The translations under genes and the position numbers were made by a program. Shown in pieces: positions 10,715 to 22,735 of a stretch of 64,000 nucleotides of DNA. The stretch is taken from NCBI GenBank assembly GCA_022432975.1, contig CM039516.1:29342051-29406050 (forward strand), in the 5' to 3' direction. Origin of the DNA: Begonia masoniana. Taxonomy: Eukaryota; Streptophyta; Magnoliopsida; Cucurbitales; Begoniaceae. Below the pieces are notes generated by a model. The model was given only the letters and a program-made list of their open reading frames with translations. It was not told the DNA's origin and did not search any database. Numbering within the stretch: the stretch's first letter is position 1; each line of letters opens with the position of its first letter.

Positions 10715-12758
10715 CGATCACCCATATGCCATCAAATCCCTTCGTCGTCCTAGGCAATCCAACAACGAAGTCCATTGAAATCTGATCCCACTTCCACTCA
10801 GGAACTGGCAATGGCTGCAATTTCCCAGCAGGTCTCTGATGCTCTGCTTTCACCTGTTGACAGATCAAACATGTTTCCACGAATTCAGCCACTGACTTCT
10901 TCATGCCGGGCCACCAGTAATGTTGTTTGAGGTCCCTGTACATCTTCGTACTTCCAGGGTGCACAGAAAACCTCGAAGAATGAGCTTCAGCCAAAATCTC
11001 CCTCCGAAGCTGTTCGCTGCTCGGAATATACCATCGATTACGGAACTTTAAAATACCGTCATCCGAGTAGCTAAACTCGTTCCTATCGTCAGACACCATA
11101 CTCAGCTTAAATTTATTACACTCTGAATCTACTTGCTGAGCTTCTCTAATTTTCTCCAAAACCGTAGGCTTCAGAGACAAAGCTGCTAAAACTGCTGTCA
11201 AATCTGAAACCAGCTCCAAATCGAATCTCTGAACCTCAGATCGTAATGTCTCAGACATACTAGCCTCCAAAGCTGAAACTGAAGTCGATACGCGACTTAA
11301 GGCATCTGCAACTACATTAGCCTTACCGAGGTGGTATTTAATCTCCAGATCATAGTCCTTCACGAACTCTAACCACCGCCGTTGTCTCATATTCAGTTCC
11401 TTCTGAGTGAAGATATATTTCAGACTCTTATGATCTGAATATACTTCGCACTGCTGACCATATAAATAATGCCTCCAGATTTTCAAAGCAAACACTACAG
11501 CCGCTAACTCCAAATCATGGGTTGGATAATTCTTCTCATACGACTTTAATTGTCTGGAAGCATAGGCTATTACCTTATCATTCTGCATAAGCACACAACC
11601 CAGACCTATCCGAGAGGCATCACAATAAATACAGAACTTCTCCTCGGCTACAGGCAACGTCAAAACCGGAGTTGTTGTTAATCTCTGCTTCAACGTCTGA
11701 AAGCTGAGCTCACACTCTTCAGACCATTCATACTTCACGTCTTTTCGTGTCAGTCGAGTCATAGGTGCTGCTATTTTCGAAAACCCTTCAATAAATCTTC
11801 TATAATAGCTCGCCAATCCTAGGAAACTCTCAATCTCGCTGACATTCTTCTGTTGAGGCCATTCATTAATCGACTGAATCTTAGCTGGATCCATCGATAT
11901 TCCACCACTGCTTATAACATGGCCAAGAAAATTTACCTTACTCAACCAAAAGTCACACTTCGATAACTTAGCATATAGTTGTTGCCGCTTCAGAATTTCC
12001 AGAACTATCCTCAAATGCTCCTTATGCTCCCCTTCATCACGGGAATAAACCAAAATATCATCAATAAATACAATCACAAACTTATCGAGGTATTCTCGGA
12101 TAACACGATTCATTAAATCCATGAACGCCGCGGGAGCATTCGTCAATCCAAACGACATAACCAGGAACTCATAATGCCCATACCGAGTCCTGAAAGCCGT
12201 TTTCGGGATATCCTGCGATCTAACTTTCAACTGGTAGTATCCCGATCTCAGATCAATTTTAGAAAATATCCGAGCTTCTTGCAGCTGATCAAACAAATCA
12301 TCTATTCTCGGCAATGGATATTTGTTTTTCACCGTTAGTTTGTTCAACTCCTGGTAATCAATGCACATTTGAAGTGATCCGTCCTTCTTCTTTACAAACA
12401 ACACGGGCGCTCCCCAGGGCGAAAAACTAGGGCGTATAAAGCCCTTATCGACCAATTCCTCCAATTGCCTTTTCAGTTCTTTTAATTCAGGAGGAGCCAA
12501 CCTGTAAGGATTCTTCGACACCGGCTCTGCTCCAGGATAAGTGTCAATTACGAACTCGATTTCCCAGTCCGGAGGTAGACCAGGCAAATCATCTAAAAAC
12601 ACTTCAGGAAAATCACGAACAATATCTATCTCCTGAAGCTTAACTTCTACCAAAGACTGAGAATCTACAATAGTGGCAAGAAAACACGTAAACTCACCAA
12701 TAATAGATTTCCGAGCATCTATGGGTGCCATAACTGAGAGCCTCTTTATGTTCTTCAA
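10704..12758 (-). pseudogene. Element C reverse transcriptase, RNase H and integrase N-terminus
   Basis: This is 684 residues, in order. Protease-RT linker ([14 protein letters not shown], about 51). RT with [16 protein letters not shown] (about 124-139), the first palm Asp in KIDLRSGY (about 167) and FIDD at 231-234. RNase H with CDAS (D380), DLELAA (E417), SDHKS (D442) and VADALS (D485). Integrase HHCC zinc-finger region (VHPG to [12 protein letters not shown]) and the first catalytic Asp region SMDFVVGLP near the end. It copies element RNA into DNA. This stretch is open, but it lies downstream of a stop at MDW in protease and is cut off from the rest of integrase by a frameshift, so the polyprotein cannot be completed. 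Confidence 0.93.
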
Positions 12759-12845
12759 AGCTTGAAAAGAAAAATTTTCACCACTCGGAGGTTGGAAATT
12801 TACAGTCCCTGCTCTGCAATCAATTGTCGCATGGTACCGAAATAG

Positions 12846-13472
12846 CTAGTCCATACCGAGTATCACATCATACCCGGTTATCCACATAACGATTAAATCA
12901 GCAGGTAAAGTCTTCCTTCCGACCGTCACCAAACTGTTAGGAACTACCTGCGCAGAATGCATATACTCGCCGGATGGTAATTGCACAGTATACACACTTT
13001 CAGTCGGCTCTACCTCTAACTGTACTTTCGCCACAAATGCTACCGCTACGAAGGAATGGGACGCCCCTGAATTTATCAAAGTAAATGCAGGCACTGAATT
13101 AACAAATACAGTACCTGAAATGACGGCTGCTCGATCTTCTCCTTCAGGCTCAATCATTGCGAAGATTCTGGGGGTAGCTTTGACCGGACCTTTCTTCGGT
13201 GCAGGACAGTTGGTAGCTCTATGACCTGGCTGATTACAGTTAAAACATCGAGGAACTCTCGGCTTTGGACAATCACGAGAGAGATGACCAGCTTCAAAAC
13301 AGTTATAACATTTTCCTTCAAACTGCCCACACTCTCCGGGATGAGACTTCAGGCACTTTGAACACTGCGGAAATTTGCTCTTCTGCTGTTGCTGTGGCTT
13401 CTTTCCACTTCTCTGATCCTTTATATTTCCTCCAGGTCTTTTCGTTCCTTGCTGCTGTGAAGATGAGCCTCC
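12846..13472 (-). pseudogene. Element C nucleocapsid zinc knuckles and protease, with active-site change
   Basis: Reading on from gag through one stop gives a Cys-rich stretch (FPQCSKCLKSHPGEC), two CCHC knuckles (CYNCFEAGHLSRDC and CFNCNQPGHRATNC), then the aspartic protease at 13157-12846. The protease motif reads LINSGASHSF where related elements have LIDSGA, so the catalytic Asp is Asn (GAT to AAT). The frame ends GMD-stop where A and H have, or had, Trp. Both changes are G-to-A on the coding strand. Confidence 0.9.
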
Positions 13473-14237
13473 TCAACTAAATTGAGCGGTAATGTCCCTA
13501 AACATTCTCTTCGGAGCCTCAGCAGGTTTAAGAATCTTCTCAGCAGTTGCCTCCACTTCTAAAGCCTTGGCCGTCACACGAGTAAATGGTATCCCGTCGA
13601 TCCCAAAGGTCTTTACCAGCATTTCAATTTCTGGCTTCAAACCCTGTACAAATTGAAAAATTTTGTCTTCTTCTCTACTGACCAGATGGCTAGCAAACTT
13701 GGACAATGTTTCAAACTGCTGAATATAGTCTCCAACGGATCCAGTCTGCTTCAAAGCCATGAACTCTAAGCGCTTTCCCGATTGAACTGTTCGGTTGTAA
13801 TACTTCTCGTAAAATAGCTCCTTAAAGTCCTCCCAATTCATACTCTGAACATCTGTTGCAGCTTTTACTGACCCCCACCAGCTTTTGGCACTGTTAGACA
13901 GGTGGAACGTTGCACATTTTACCTTGTTCTCATCCTCCACATCCGCCACAGTAAACATCTCTTCAATCGTACAAATCCAATTTTCAGCCGCTATCGGATT
14001 GGTCAAACTTCCTTCAAATGCCGGAGGCTTTAGCCTTCGAAATCTTTCTCCGCTTGAGCCCGCTCCAGAGCTGGACCCCGTTCCAAGGCTTCCCTGTAAT
14101 CCTTGATTCATAAAAATACCGAGCAGTTGAGCTTGCATGGTTAAGAGATCCCTGAGTTGTTTATTCGGGTCCTCAGGTGGTTCTGGTTCGTTACGGGGTC
14201 GTCCGGGTCGTCTTGGTTGTCCTGGGTTCCTAGGCAT
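13473..14237 (-). pseudogene. Element C gag, ended by a premature stop
   Basis: The ATG at 14237 starts MPRNPGQPRRPGRPR, matching the gag start of H (MSRRPGRPRLPRE). An upstream in-frame extension into the LTR is ignored. Features include the Gln/Gly-rich N-terminus, GERFRRLKPPAFEGSLTNP, WICTIEEMF, FYEKYYNRTVQSGKRLEF and FVQGLKPEIEML, all typical of plant gypsy capsid. The frame stops at 13473 after ITAQFS. Beyond it the same frame continues into the nucleocapsid, so the stop is a point change (CGA to TGA is the likely route). Confidence 0.9.
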
Positions 14238-14379
14238 TTCTTTTCTATTCCTGTAAAGGTTAGAAACTCTAATCTTAGAAAACAAACAAACTAAAGTTAA
14301 GAAATACTTACAGTCGGTCAAGCAAGTTGCACAACGGTCGGCATTGTCGGGTAATCCTTTGAACGACTCGACCACTTTT

Positions 14380-14393
14380 GCTATGATACCAAC
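14380..14393 (-). promoter_or_regulatory. Primer-binding site of C
   Basis: The minus strand reads GTTGGTATCATAGC directly inside the 5' LTR, an initiator-Met-type site. Confidence 0.8.
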
Positions 14394-14395
14394 TT

Positions 14396-17111
14396 TGTAA
14401 CCCCCCGAACCCGCCTCGGCTCGGTGCGTCACATTCCAAACCCAACCCGTGTTTATAACGATGTTTAAAATGATTTTCGTAAATTTTTTGACTCGGTTTT
14501 CGGGTTTTTCGAACCCTCGATTTTTGTTGGAAAACGTGCCAAAATACGTTTAAAATATGTCGGAAAAAGCCGGGTTAAAACAAAGCAGAAATAGTATTTT
14601 TTTCAAATTTTTTTTTTTTAAAATCTGCTGGGCGCTCGCGCAGGGCGCCTCTCGCGTTGGGCGCTGCGCGCGCCTGGGCAGCGCGCCGCGCGCGCGCCCA
14701 ACCGCGTTCGATCGTGATTTTGGTCCGATCGATCGGGCCCGCTCGGGCTATTTTCACCAAAATTGACCCCGGACGCGATCGATTGTGACCCATACCCGAT
14801 CGATCGGGCCGGCTCGGGTATTTTCGGCCAAAAACGTACCAAAACACCCCATTTTGACTTTCCTTGACTTTCCCGACCTTTCTACACTTTTATACGAGCC
14901 CAACACCTCCAAAAATCCCGAAATTTTTACCATACACTCCCGACACATAAATCTTCAAATCCCGTAAATTTTGTGGAAAACCGACTTCAAACGGATAATA
15001 AAAAAAATAGCAAACATAACCCGACGTTAATTGTTTTAAAACCAAAACGGGCGGCGTAACGCCTAAATTTCTTTAACCCGAAACCTGAAACCAAAACACG
15101 AAAATATATGTTTTCAACTTCCCAAATACGACAACCATTAAACACAATACCCTCACCTCAAAAACATTAAAAGTTCATTACGAAAACATTTTTGTAAATA
15201 TTCGTACTAAACACCCAATATATCGAAGTTGTTTTAAACCAAAAAGCCTTACAAAACTCTTACCAAACTTACAACATTCCCACAAAATACCAATACCCGA
15301 GGACGATGGTAATCGAGACGCCCCGACAATAGCCTGCACCGGCGGACTCCGTACTTCTCCGACTGCAGCCTAATCCTCAGCTGTCTCATCTACCTCACCT
15401 GAATAGAATTCGTCACCTACACCACAGAACACAAAACGTAAGCCTAATGCTTAGCAAGTAGGGAATAACGAATGAGACAACAACACAATGCAAGCAACCT
15501 AACCCATGCAGTTTCTACCACTCAGTTGTGTTTATTTGTTGTTTGTTTTTGTTCGTTACTTTAATCGTTTCATAAGCCGTGTGATTTGAGTAGGCACACA
15601 TCCCATAACTGTCTAGGACGGCCAAACTCAGAATCACCAGAGCAAGACCAGACAGCTCTCATCCCATAACCGTCTAGGATGGCCATGCATAATCTCCCTC
15701 GTCGATCGTAGAATCCTATAACTGTCTAGGAATTCATATTCACGATATTTACGTATTTTAGCCAATCATCCTTCATAGAGTTCCCTTCAGGGTGCTACTA
15801 CCAGCACCGTATCCCGACAAGGCACACTATTCCAGATCTCGTATTTTAGCCGGTCTCTCATAGAGTTCCCTTCGTGGTGCTACTGCCAGCACCGTATCCC
15901 GACAAGGCACACTATTTGAGATGCATTGCAATTCACTTTATCTGATTACGTTTACACTCACAAACAACCATGCAAATCAACTCGTATTTTCGTTACTGAG
16001 AACCATGATGCGTGCTAACTATTATACAACCAAACACAACGAAACACAACACGAAATAAATAACCCTACCGTTCTATGGTGTAGGCCCGAAGGCGAAGGA
16101 ATAGCTACCACTACTTACCTGGTTGCTCGATACGTTCACTTTGTTCAACTAAATCACACGTTCGATCACCTTCAAATAACGAAAATTCACTTAGTAACAA
16201 CCTAAATAAATTATAACGATTTTTTGTTTTCTAACTAAACTAATCACACATTTCAACCTAAACTCACAACTTAACTCCAAACCTGATTTTGACACCAAAA
16301 TTGACCGTCCAACTGCAAACAGTCATAACTCTCTCGTTTTTCAACGGATTTTGACGTGCCACCCCAACTCGGAAACCTCTACATGTCTACTATCCATTGA
16401 ATCATTCAAAGTAACCAAACAAAGTAATTGGCCAACTTGAAATCCAGCAAACAGAATCGGGTATATAAGTGTTCTTCATCCATTTTTGTAGAACACTTCA
16501 CCAATCTTCATTCTAACCCTCAAATCTACCTAAACCAAGTTATTCAACAACCAAATCATCAAAATAGGGAAGAAATCTAACATTTAAACCCAAATTTTCG
16601 GACTTCACATTTTAGGGTTTCCAAACCCTATGCAATCCCCCACAAAACACCCTAAAAACACTCCTAATCTTCATCCAAAGTTACAAAAACCAAAACCCAT
16701 AAAGTTTTACCTTAAAATGCCTTGAGAGAATTGAAGAAGAGGGAGGAAGGAGGTCGGCTATGGAGGAGGAAGAGAGAAAGTCGATGAGGATGAAGAAAAC
16801 AATGAAAACTCACCTTTTTAACCTAATATTTTTGTCCACTTTTTCTTTTCATCCACTAACCTTTTTAAAATTATAAAACCACCCCACAATTCAACTCCAA
16901 CGTGATTGACCTCATTTAATTCAAATTCTCCTTTGAATTGTCAACAACACATTCCATTGGTTGAAACATTTGACTTTTCAACCTTTGAATGTCAAATGTT
17001 CACCCCTTTTTTTATTTCTTCTTCTCATCTCATTTCTCCTAACATCTTAACATCTTTAACCCCGTGTACTTCTAGACCTATACGCGCTATATAAAAGTCT
17101 CGGGTGTTACA
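14396..17111 (-). mobile_element. Element C: 5' LTR
   Basis: This is 2716 bp, TGTAAC to GTTACA, and nearly identical to 6983-9688. It is the promoter LTR for the minus-strand element: its U3 end is at 17111, and a TATA-like run near 16459-16470 precedes the leader structure. Confidence 0.95.
15416..16122 (-). other. LTR leader structure in the 5' LTR of C
   Basis: The arms are CCTACACCACA at 15416-15426 and TATGGTGTAGG at 16075-16085. The donor-like CCAG/GTAAGT on the minus strand is at 16114-16122. It lies between the TATA-like site and gag, so an intron here would be in the 5' leader of the element RNA. Confidence 0.5.
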
Positions 17112-18085
17112 GAAAAACTGAACCGCTTCCCATCTAGTGTGAGGATCAGATGTTATGTAAACAAAAATGAGAACGAAAATGAAAACGGAAACGAAATGAA
17201 ATAGTGGAAACTACATTTGTTAGGAGTTACTTTAAGTATTTTCATTTCATTTATGCATTACTTACAAAGCATTAGGCTTATAGTTGAGTTCTGTGATGTT
17301 GGTAACGAAGAGATAGCTGGTTAGATTCTCGAGCATATATAGGATTAGTGAACTCAGTTGACGGGGTACGTTCATGATGACGATTCAGGCTAATTATTGG
17401 GGTGATTTAACCATGGAGCATATATAAGTTTTTGTAAGTTTTGGAGTAATATTTTGAAGGAAGAAAATGTATTTAAATGTATAGGTTTAGTGATTTGGCA
17501 AAACTCTTTTCATGTATATACTGGATTTAGAAGTTCTTGTACGAAAAATATCTGAATTGTGATTGTAGAACTGTGAATATGTTTGATAATAGTTTTGGGA
17601 TGACTTAGTATGAAAAATATACATTTTGATGCAGGATAGTAGTTTTGAGATAATTTGTTTAGTTTTGGTTTCAAAGAATTTAAGTGTTATGCTGCTCAAT
17701 TTTTTTGGAAAGAGAGGTGGTTTTAAGTTTAAATTCAGTTAGTAGAAAATGTGTTTAGATTTTTGAAAAAAATTTAATAGAATGAAGGAATTTTTTAAAA
17801 ATATAGAGTAGCCGATCGATCAGCTGTGCTATATAAAAACTAAAAATTTTATTTAGTTTTCAATTAAAAATTTCTAACTCTAAATTTTATATGATTGGTT
17901 TTCTACTTTAAGGAAAGGTCTTTCGCTACGCATTTTAAACGATTTCAAGTTATTGCAAAATTAGTTTATGAAACGTTTTCAGTTCAAAGAAAAATTTTAA
18001 AATTTACTCGAAATTTTCAAAGTATAATAAGTATAAGTTATGAAGTCGAGTAGCGACTCGGGTTCAGATAACTCGGGGCACTACA

Positions 18086-18607
18086 TCTTCGACACTTTTG
18101 CGATCTTTTTCAATTTAGTCTTAAAGTGTAAACTTATTCTACGTTGCATAGACTCAATAAATGCATTAGTACGTCAAAATGCCCACTTTCAAAGGTATTT
18201 GAAACATTTGCATAATTTATATACTTTCAAAATATAATTTATTCAACCATATATTCAACGACAATGTAAACTTAAAAAATCATCAATAATTGAAATAATT
18301 TAATCAATCAATTTTACTCATCATTAAAAGTATTATGAAATAAAACCACATGCGCTAAAGAGCTCCTCATGTGTGCTCGTGCACATACAATACTCTCAAC
18401 ATTGTGATGTTGGCCTAAAATGTGCGATGTGACATGTCATTTACAAGAATAGGTCAACTTCGCAGTGGCACCCACTTATGCTGCAGAGGGCTGCATCACA
18501 ACCTAGGAAGAGGTATTGGCACTATGGTCATGCGACTACTTTGGCCAAATATCATCGTATAGGCTGCAACATGACAACATTATGGTCGCGTTCTCATATG
18601 AGTTTTT
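18086..18607. other. Unclassified spacer between A and D
   Basis: This is AT-rich sequence with no recognisable coding motif. It ends at the 5-bp target site of D. Confidence 0.5.
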
Positions 18608-18612
18608 CCAAA

Positions 18613-19173
18613 TGTTGGGAAAAAGGGTCTATAAAATTCGATTACACCATAGATAAATTTCTTTTTCCCTCTTTGTACCTACGTGCACAAGACTAAAATC
18701 AGATTTGATCTTCCACTATCAAATAATGGGTACACAATAATATTTTCTAGAATCAATTAAAAGAAACAACAACAAGAGCGATTAATATCGAGAATCAATA
18801 TTTTCAGAAAACAGAAGAAAAATAGAGCGATCTCACCATCCGACTTGTGACACAACCTGAGCGACTTTTGCTCTTCAATAATCGGAATCGGTAGAATTGT
18901 TGATCTCGTCAACTCAAAAAACACTCTGAAATCTTGGTTAAAATGGAGAAGAATCGATCATTCGATCTTGCACACAAAGATCAAAAAACCTAAAGAAAAA
19001 TCCCTTTTTTTTCTTCTGTCTCTAGCTAAATCTCACTCTTCAAATTCTCGCTCGATCTTTTTTTTTCCTCTCACTTCAATCTCCATTTTAAAAACCACTT
19101 ATCTCTATCTCTTTTTATTTTATTATTTTTTTCATTATGTGGGTCCACCTCATAATAGAGGCGGAAACCAACA
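18613..19173 (-). mobile_element. Element D: 3' LTR
   Basis: This is 561 bp, TGTTGGG to ACCAACA. It shares several long stretches with 28777-29563, including a run of poly-T/CTTATCTC-type sequence near 19075-19150. It is shorter because the other LTR has an internal duplication. Confidence 0.85.
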
Positions 19174-20152
19174 AATCTCTTACTCCATCTCATGCAAAGG
19201 GCTTAGCACCCCTTGCTAAGTGGTGGATGAACGAGATAGATAGACTAACTTGAGCAAACAAGCTAGTTAAGGAACCACTCACATTTACCTGGATGTGATT
19301 CACTAAGTACAAGTGGAGGCTAGTTTAGATATCACTCACCAAACTACACTAACACTCACTTGGATATGACTCACCAAGCTCAAACGAAAGCACTTGTGTT
19401 TTGAAGACACACGGAACGTGAAATCCTTCACAACAATAAATGATTTTAATTCAACAATATTCGACCATTACAAATGAGGGAATGAGCCCTATTTATAGCC
19501 AACATTCACTCAACAAAATTAAATACAATTTTGAAAAAGGAGTTAATGTGATGGTCTTCAAAGACACCCTTCCTCTTGGTCAAAGCAACCTTTCATCTCC
19601 TCAAGGCACCCTTCCATGCATTCTTCAATGTATTCAATGACCTTTTGTTTTTTCAATGATCACCAACTCACAATAGCCCTCTTCACACAACCTAAACATA
19701 AATGACACGTACATGCACTCACTTGGCTACATAAATGCAACGGTCGAGTAAACGAACAAAGACACATGCAAATTAAAATAACATAAGATACATATATGAA
19801 AATGGGCCTTATTAGATGGATCAAGAACAAAGGCCAAAAGGTTGTTGCAAACTTAGACTCAATGAGCCTAAGGCGGGGATGGTTACGCATCAACCAAGCA
19901 TTAGCACGACCATTGGATAGGCACGGGCCTATCCACCAAAGGAAGTCAAAATGTCCTTTGTAATTGATTTGGTTGACATAACAAATGACGTTCATTTTTG
20001 ACGAGCTATCCTGTTCCAAAAATCTTGAGAAGTCAGCTAAAAACTTTATGTAGAACACTTTTTGAATTAAATTGTGAAGACTTCAGAAATGGCCAAATAG
20101 TCTTTGGGGTCTGATTGCCGGCAGATTTCAACAATCTTTTTGACTTGTATTT
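19174..20152 (-). other. Unclassified 3' internal region of D
   Basis: This stretch lies between the 3' LTR and solo LTR E. It has no RNase H motifs, although they are expected here. A good TATA box (GGCTATAAATAGGG on the minus strand, about 19486-19499) and direct repeats of ACTCACNTGGATRTGA type (about 19278-19375) suggest promoter-bearing DNA, possibly part of another LTR, but I found no matching pair of ends. A 132-residue minus-strand ORF (20058-19660) is not recognisable. Confidence 0.45.
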
Positions 20153-20766
20153 TGTAACGCCCCCGAACTCACCCTGGCTCGGAGTGCTACTTTGCTCACC
20201 AATCCCACATTAAAGCTTAATTTAAAATAACATTGACATAGCTATCTAGACTTTCTAATTTCCCTTAATCCTAACCTTGAAGCACCACGGCGTACTTCCT
20301 GAAAATTTCGGCAAAGTAACGCCTGAAAATAGCGCCTCCAAAATGCTAAGTACCTGCACACAGCCCAATCTCAACCAAATCCAGAATACCTATACTCAAC
20401 TATCCAACATACGAAATGAGAAATCTCCAAATAGCAGTAAAGAGGGAAACTAAAGAGGGAAACTAAAATACAAACATTCCTAAGTGAAGAAAGTCCACAG
20501 TACAGGACGACACATCACCCTTAACTATGATTATACACACCAAATACAAATAGCTATGCAATAACTCTAAAACCAAATAGACAACTCTACAAACCACCAA
20601 AATAATTGTAAATTATACACGACCCCAAAATACTGTTCCACCCACGTCTTTCCGAAGACCATGGTCGAGACGCCCCGACAACTGCCCGCACCGGCACGCC
20701 CCGTGCATCTCCGACTGCTCCCAAGTCCTGGCTGACTCACATAGCTCACCTGTAACTGCGTCGTTA

Positions 20767-21526
20767 CCTACACCACAGAACACACACACACACGTAAGCT
20801 TACGCTTAGCAAGTAGGGAATACGAATGAGACAACAATACAATGCAATCAACCTAGCATATGCAGTTTCTAACACTCAGTTGTGGTTATTTGCTGTTCGT
20901 TGCTTTAATCTTTCATAAGCCGTGTGGAACGAGTTGGCACACATCCCATAACCGTCTAGGATGGCCACACTCCGAACCACCAGAGCAAGACCAGATAGCA
21001 CACATCCTATAACCGTCTAGGATGGCTATACATGACCTCCCTCGTCATTCGTAGAATCCTATAACCGTCTAGGAATTCATACTCACGACCTTTACGTATT
21101 TTAGCCAATCATCCTTCATAGAGTTCCCTTCGGGGTGCCACTGCAAGCACCGTATCCCGACAAGGCACACTATTCTAGATCTCGTATTTTAGCCGGTCTC
21201 TCATAGAGTTCCCTTCGGGGTGCCACTACAAGCACCGTATCCCGACAAGGCACACTATTTGAGATTCATTACAATTCACTTTATCTGATTACGTTCATGC
21301 TCACAATGCCAAACAATGCCACTCATCTCTAGCGTAGCGTACTATAACTCACGATGCATGTTTCAACAAAGATATGCAATACAACACGAAACAAACCAAC
21401 GACACACGAAACAAAACAACGACACGCAACAGGAAACGAAACAACAAAATAAGCAAACAAGCAAAGAATTCCCTACCGTTCCATGGTGTAGGCCCGAAGG
21501 CAAAACAAACATCCTCTACTTACCTG
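20767..21526 (-). other. LTR leader structure in E
   Basis: The arms are CCTACACCACA (20767-20777) and CATGGTGTAGG (about 21482-21492). The donor-like TCAG/GTAAGT on the minus strand is at 21519-21526. Two copies of the TCCCTTCGGGGTGC...CACCGTATCCCGACAAGG module lie at about 21090-21170 and 21180-21260, as in C. Confidence 0.5.
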
Positions 21527-22406
21527 AACTCTTGCACCAAACTTACTCGCTTTGGCTACGTAAATTCTCCACTCGGTAACCTATCACATTCACAAAAGTC
21601 ACTTAAGCATCACAATTCACTTCTAAAGAATATTTAAGCTAACTCTAACTACAATTATTCAAACTTCATTCAAATTAAGCCTACATTCACCAATTACTCT
21701 CAAACTACTATTTCTAGCCTATTTCTAGCCTAATCCAACAAAAACCTAACGAAACGGGCCACCAATTTGGGTTCGGTAAAAACCGACCCGAAACCTCAAA
21801 CGTGCATAACTTTTGCGTCGGTTATCGGAATCGAACGATTCCAGCGGCCACATACTCCTCTAATAACCTATTTTAACCTGCCAAAAGGAATTTCAAAACA
21901 ACTAACCCTAACTAGGTCAAAATCCCCAAAACCCGAGCTGCCTAAACCCGGAATTTTTCCCTTTTCCAATTTTTCCTCAATTCTCATCAATTTCTTCACC
22001 AATCGACCACCTATACGCTCAATTAATATAAACTAACCAAAATCGAAGCTCCAAGTCAGAAAACCCGAATTCCCCAAAATTGGATCCCTCGGTTTTCAGC
22101 TCCTCCCGAGCTGAACACTGCTCAGCAGTGCTTACCGGCACCGAGCCCTGAATCCAGATGACGAAACTAGCCAAAAACGGCCGGCGATCGGAGCTCTAGC
22201 AGCTCGTCGCCGTCGGCCCTGAACAGAACCGAAACAGGGCATAAAAACCAAACCTTACCTGTCGGTTCGTGCGCGAAGACGGCCGGGAACAGCTCGTCGC
22301 CGATGTCTGGCCGGAGATCGTCGGGAGTCGTCGGCGTTCGGCGCCGTGTCGCCTCCCCCCTCGCCTCTGTCTCCCCTGCTTCCCCTCGGCGTCGGGCACG
22401 AACGAG

Positions 22407-22437
22407 AACAACAGAATGGCAAAGCCATTCTGTTGTT
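22407..22437 (-). other. Hairpin next to an AAT microsatellite in LTR E
   Basis: Arms 22407-22420 and 22424-22437 form a perfect 14-bp stem (core CAGAATGGC/GCCATTCTG) with loop AAA. An (AAT)n run follows at about 22451-22493. Confidence 0.7.
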
Positions 22438-22449
22438 TTATTTTATTAT

Positions 22450-22493
<44 letters not shown>

Positions 22494-22735
22494 CAATAAT
22501 AATTTCTATTAAACATTAACAAATCATCAATTACCGATTTGTCCTCCCGTACATTCGGCCTCTTTGAATTTCGTTAAATCTCGTTATTAATTTAACCTAA
22601 CCCTCGGCTTAATTGACTGAGAAATACCTGAACCTAAATAAAAACCATTTACTTTTCTTTTAACTTAATTAAAACAACCAATTTATTAATCTGTTATTTT
22701 CTCTCCAATTTTTCCTAAAAACCCCGATTGTTACA

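Larger units (their letters stand above)
6983..17111 (-). mobile_element. Element C: complete Ty3/gypsy chromovirus, non-autonomous through mutation
   Basis: The ends are TGTAACG and GTTACA, with a perfect 5-bp target duplication gaaaa at 6978-6982 and 17112-17116. The order on the minus strand is LTR (14396-17111), primer site, gag, protease, reverse transcriptase, RNase H, integrase with chromodomain, polypurine tract, LTR (6983-9688). The long LTRs and C-terminal chromodomain suggest the Tekay/Del lineage; that assignment is an inference. By eye the LTRs are about 96-97% identical, mostly differing by transitions, so the insertion is younger than A. Confidence 0.95.
3721..18085 (+). mobile_element. 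Element A: 3' LTR, split into three pieces by B and C
   Basis: The pieces are about 3721-4355, 6559-6982 and 17112-18085. Together they align with the 5' LTR at 1-1814 and end CACTACA at 18085. The exact left border is unclear because related LTRs begin TGTARCACCC on this strand and no such start is visible near 3721. The pol deletion may have removed it. Leader arms are at 6777-6787 and about 17290-17302, with CAG/GTAACT near 6742. Removing B and C restores a continuous LTR and fixes the order: A first, B and C later. Confidence 0.8.
20153..22735 (-). mobile_element. Element E: solo LTR (2.6 kb)
   Basis: It runs TGTAACGCCCC to GATTGTTACA with perfect target duplication tattt (20148-20152 and 22736-22740). 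No coding domains are present. It resembles F, B and the LTRs of C in layout. The segment near 21755-21880 is close to 24810-24935 in F. Confidence 0.93.

Noticed and set aside
14575..14847. Ala/Arg-rich ORFs in the LTR of C
   Set aside because: They lie in a GC-rich palindromic LTR block, overlap in several frames and are not conserved in the other LTR copy.
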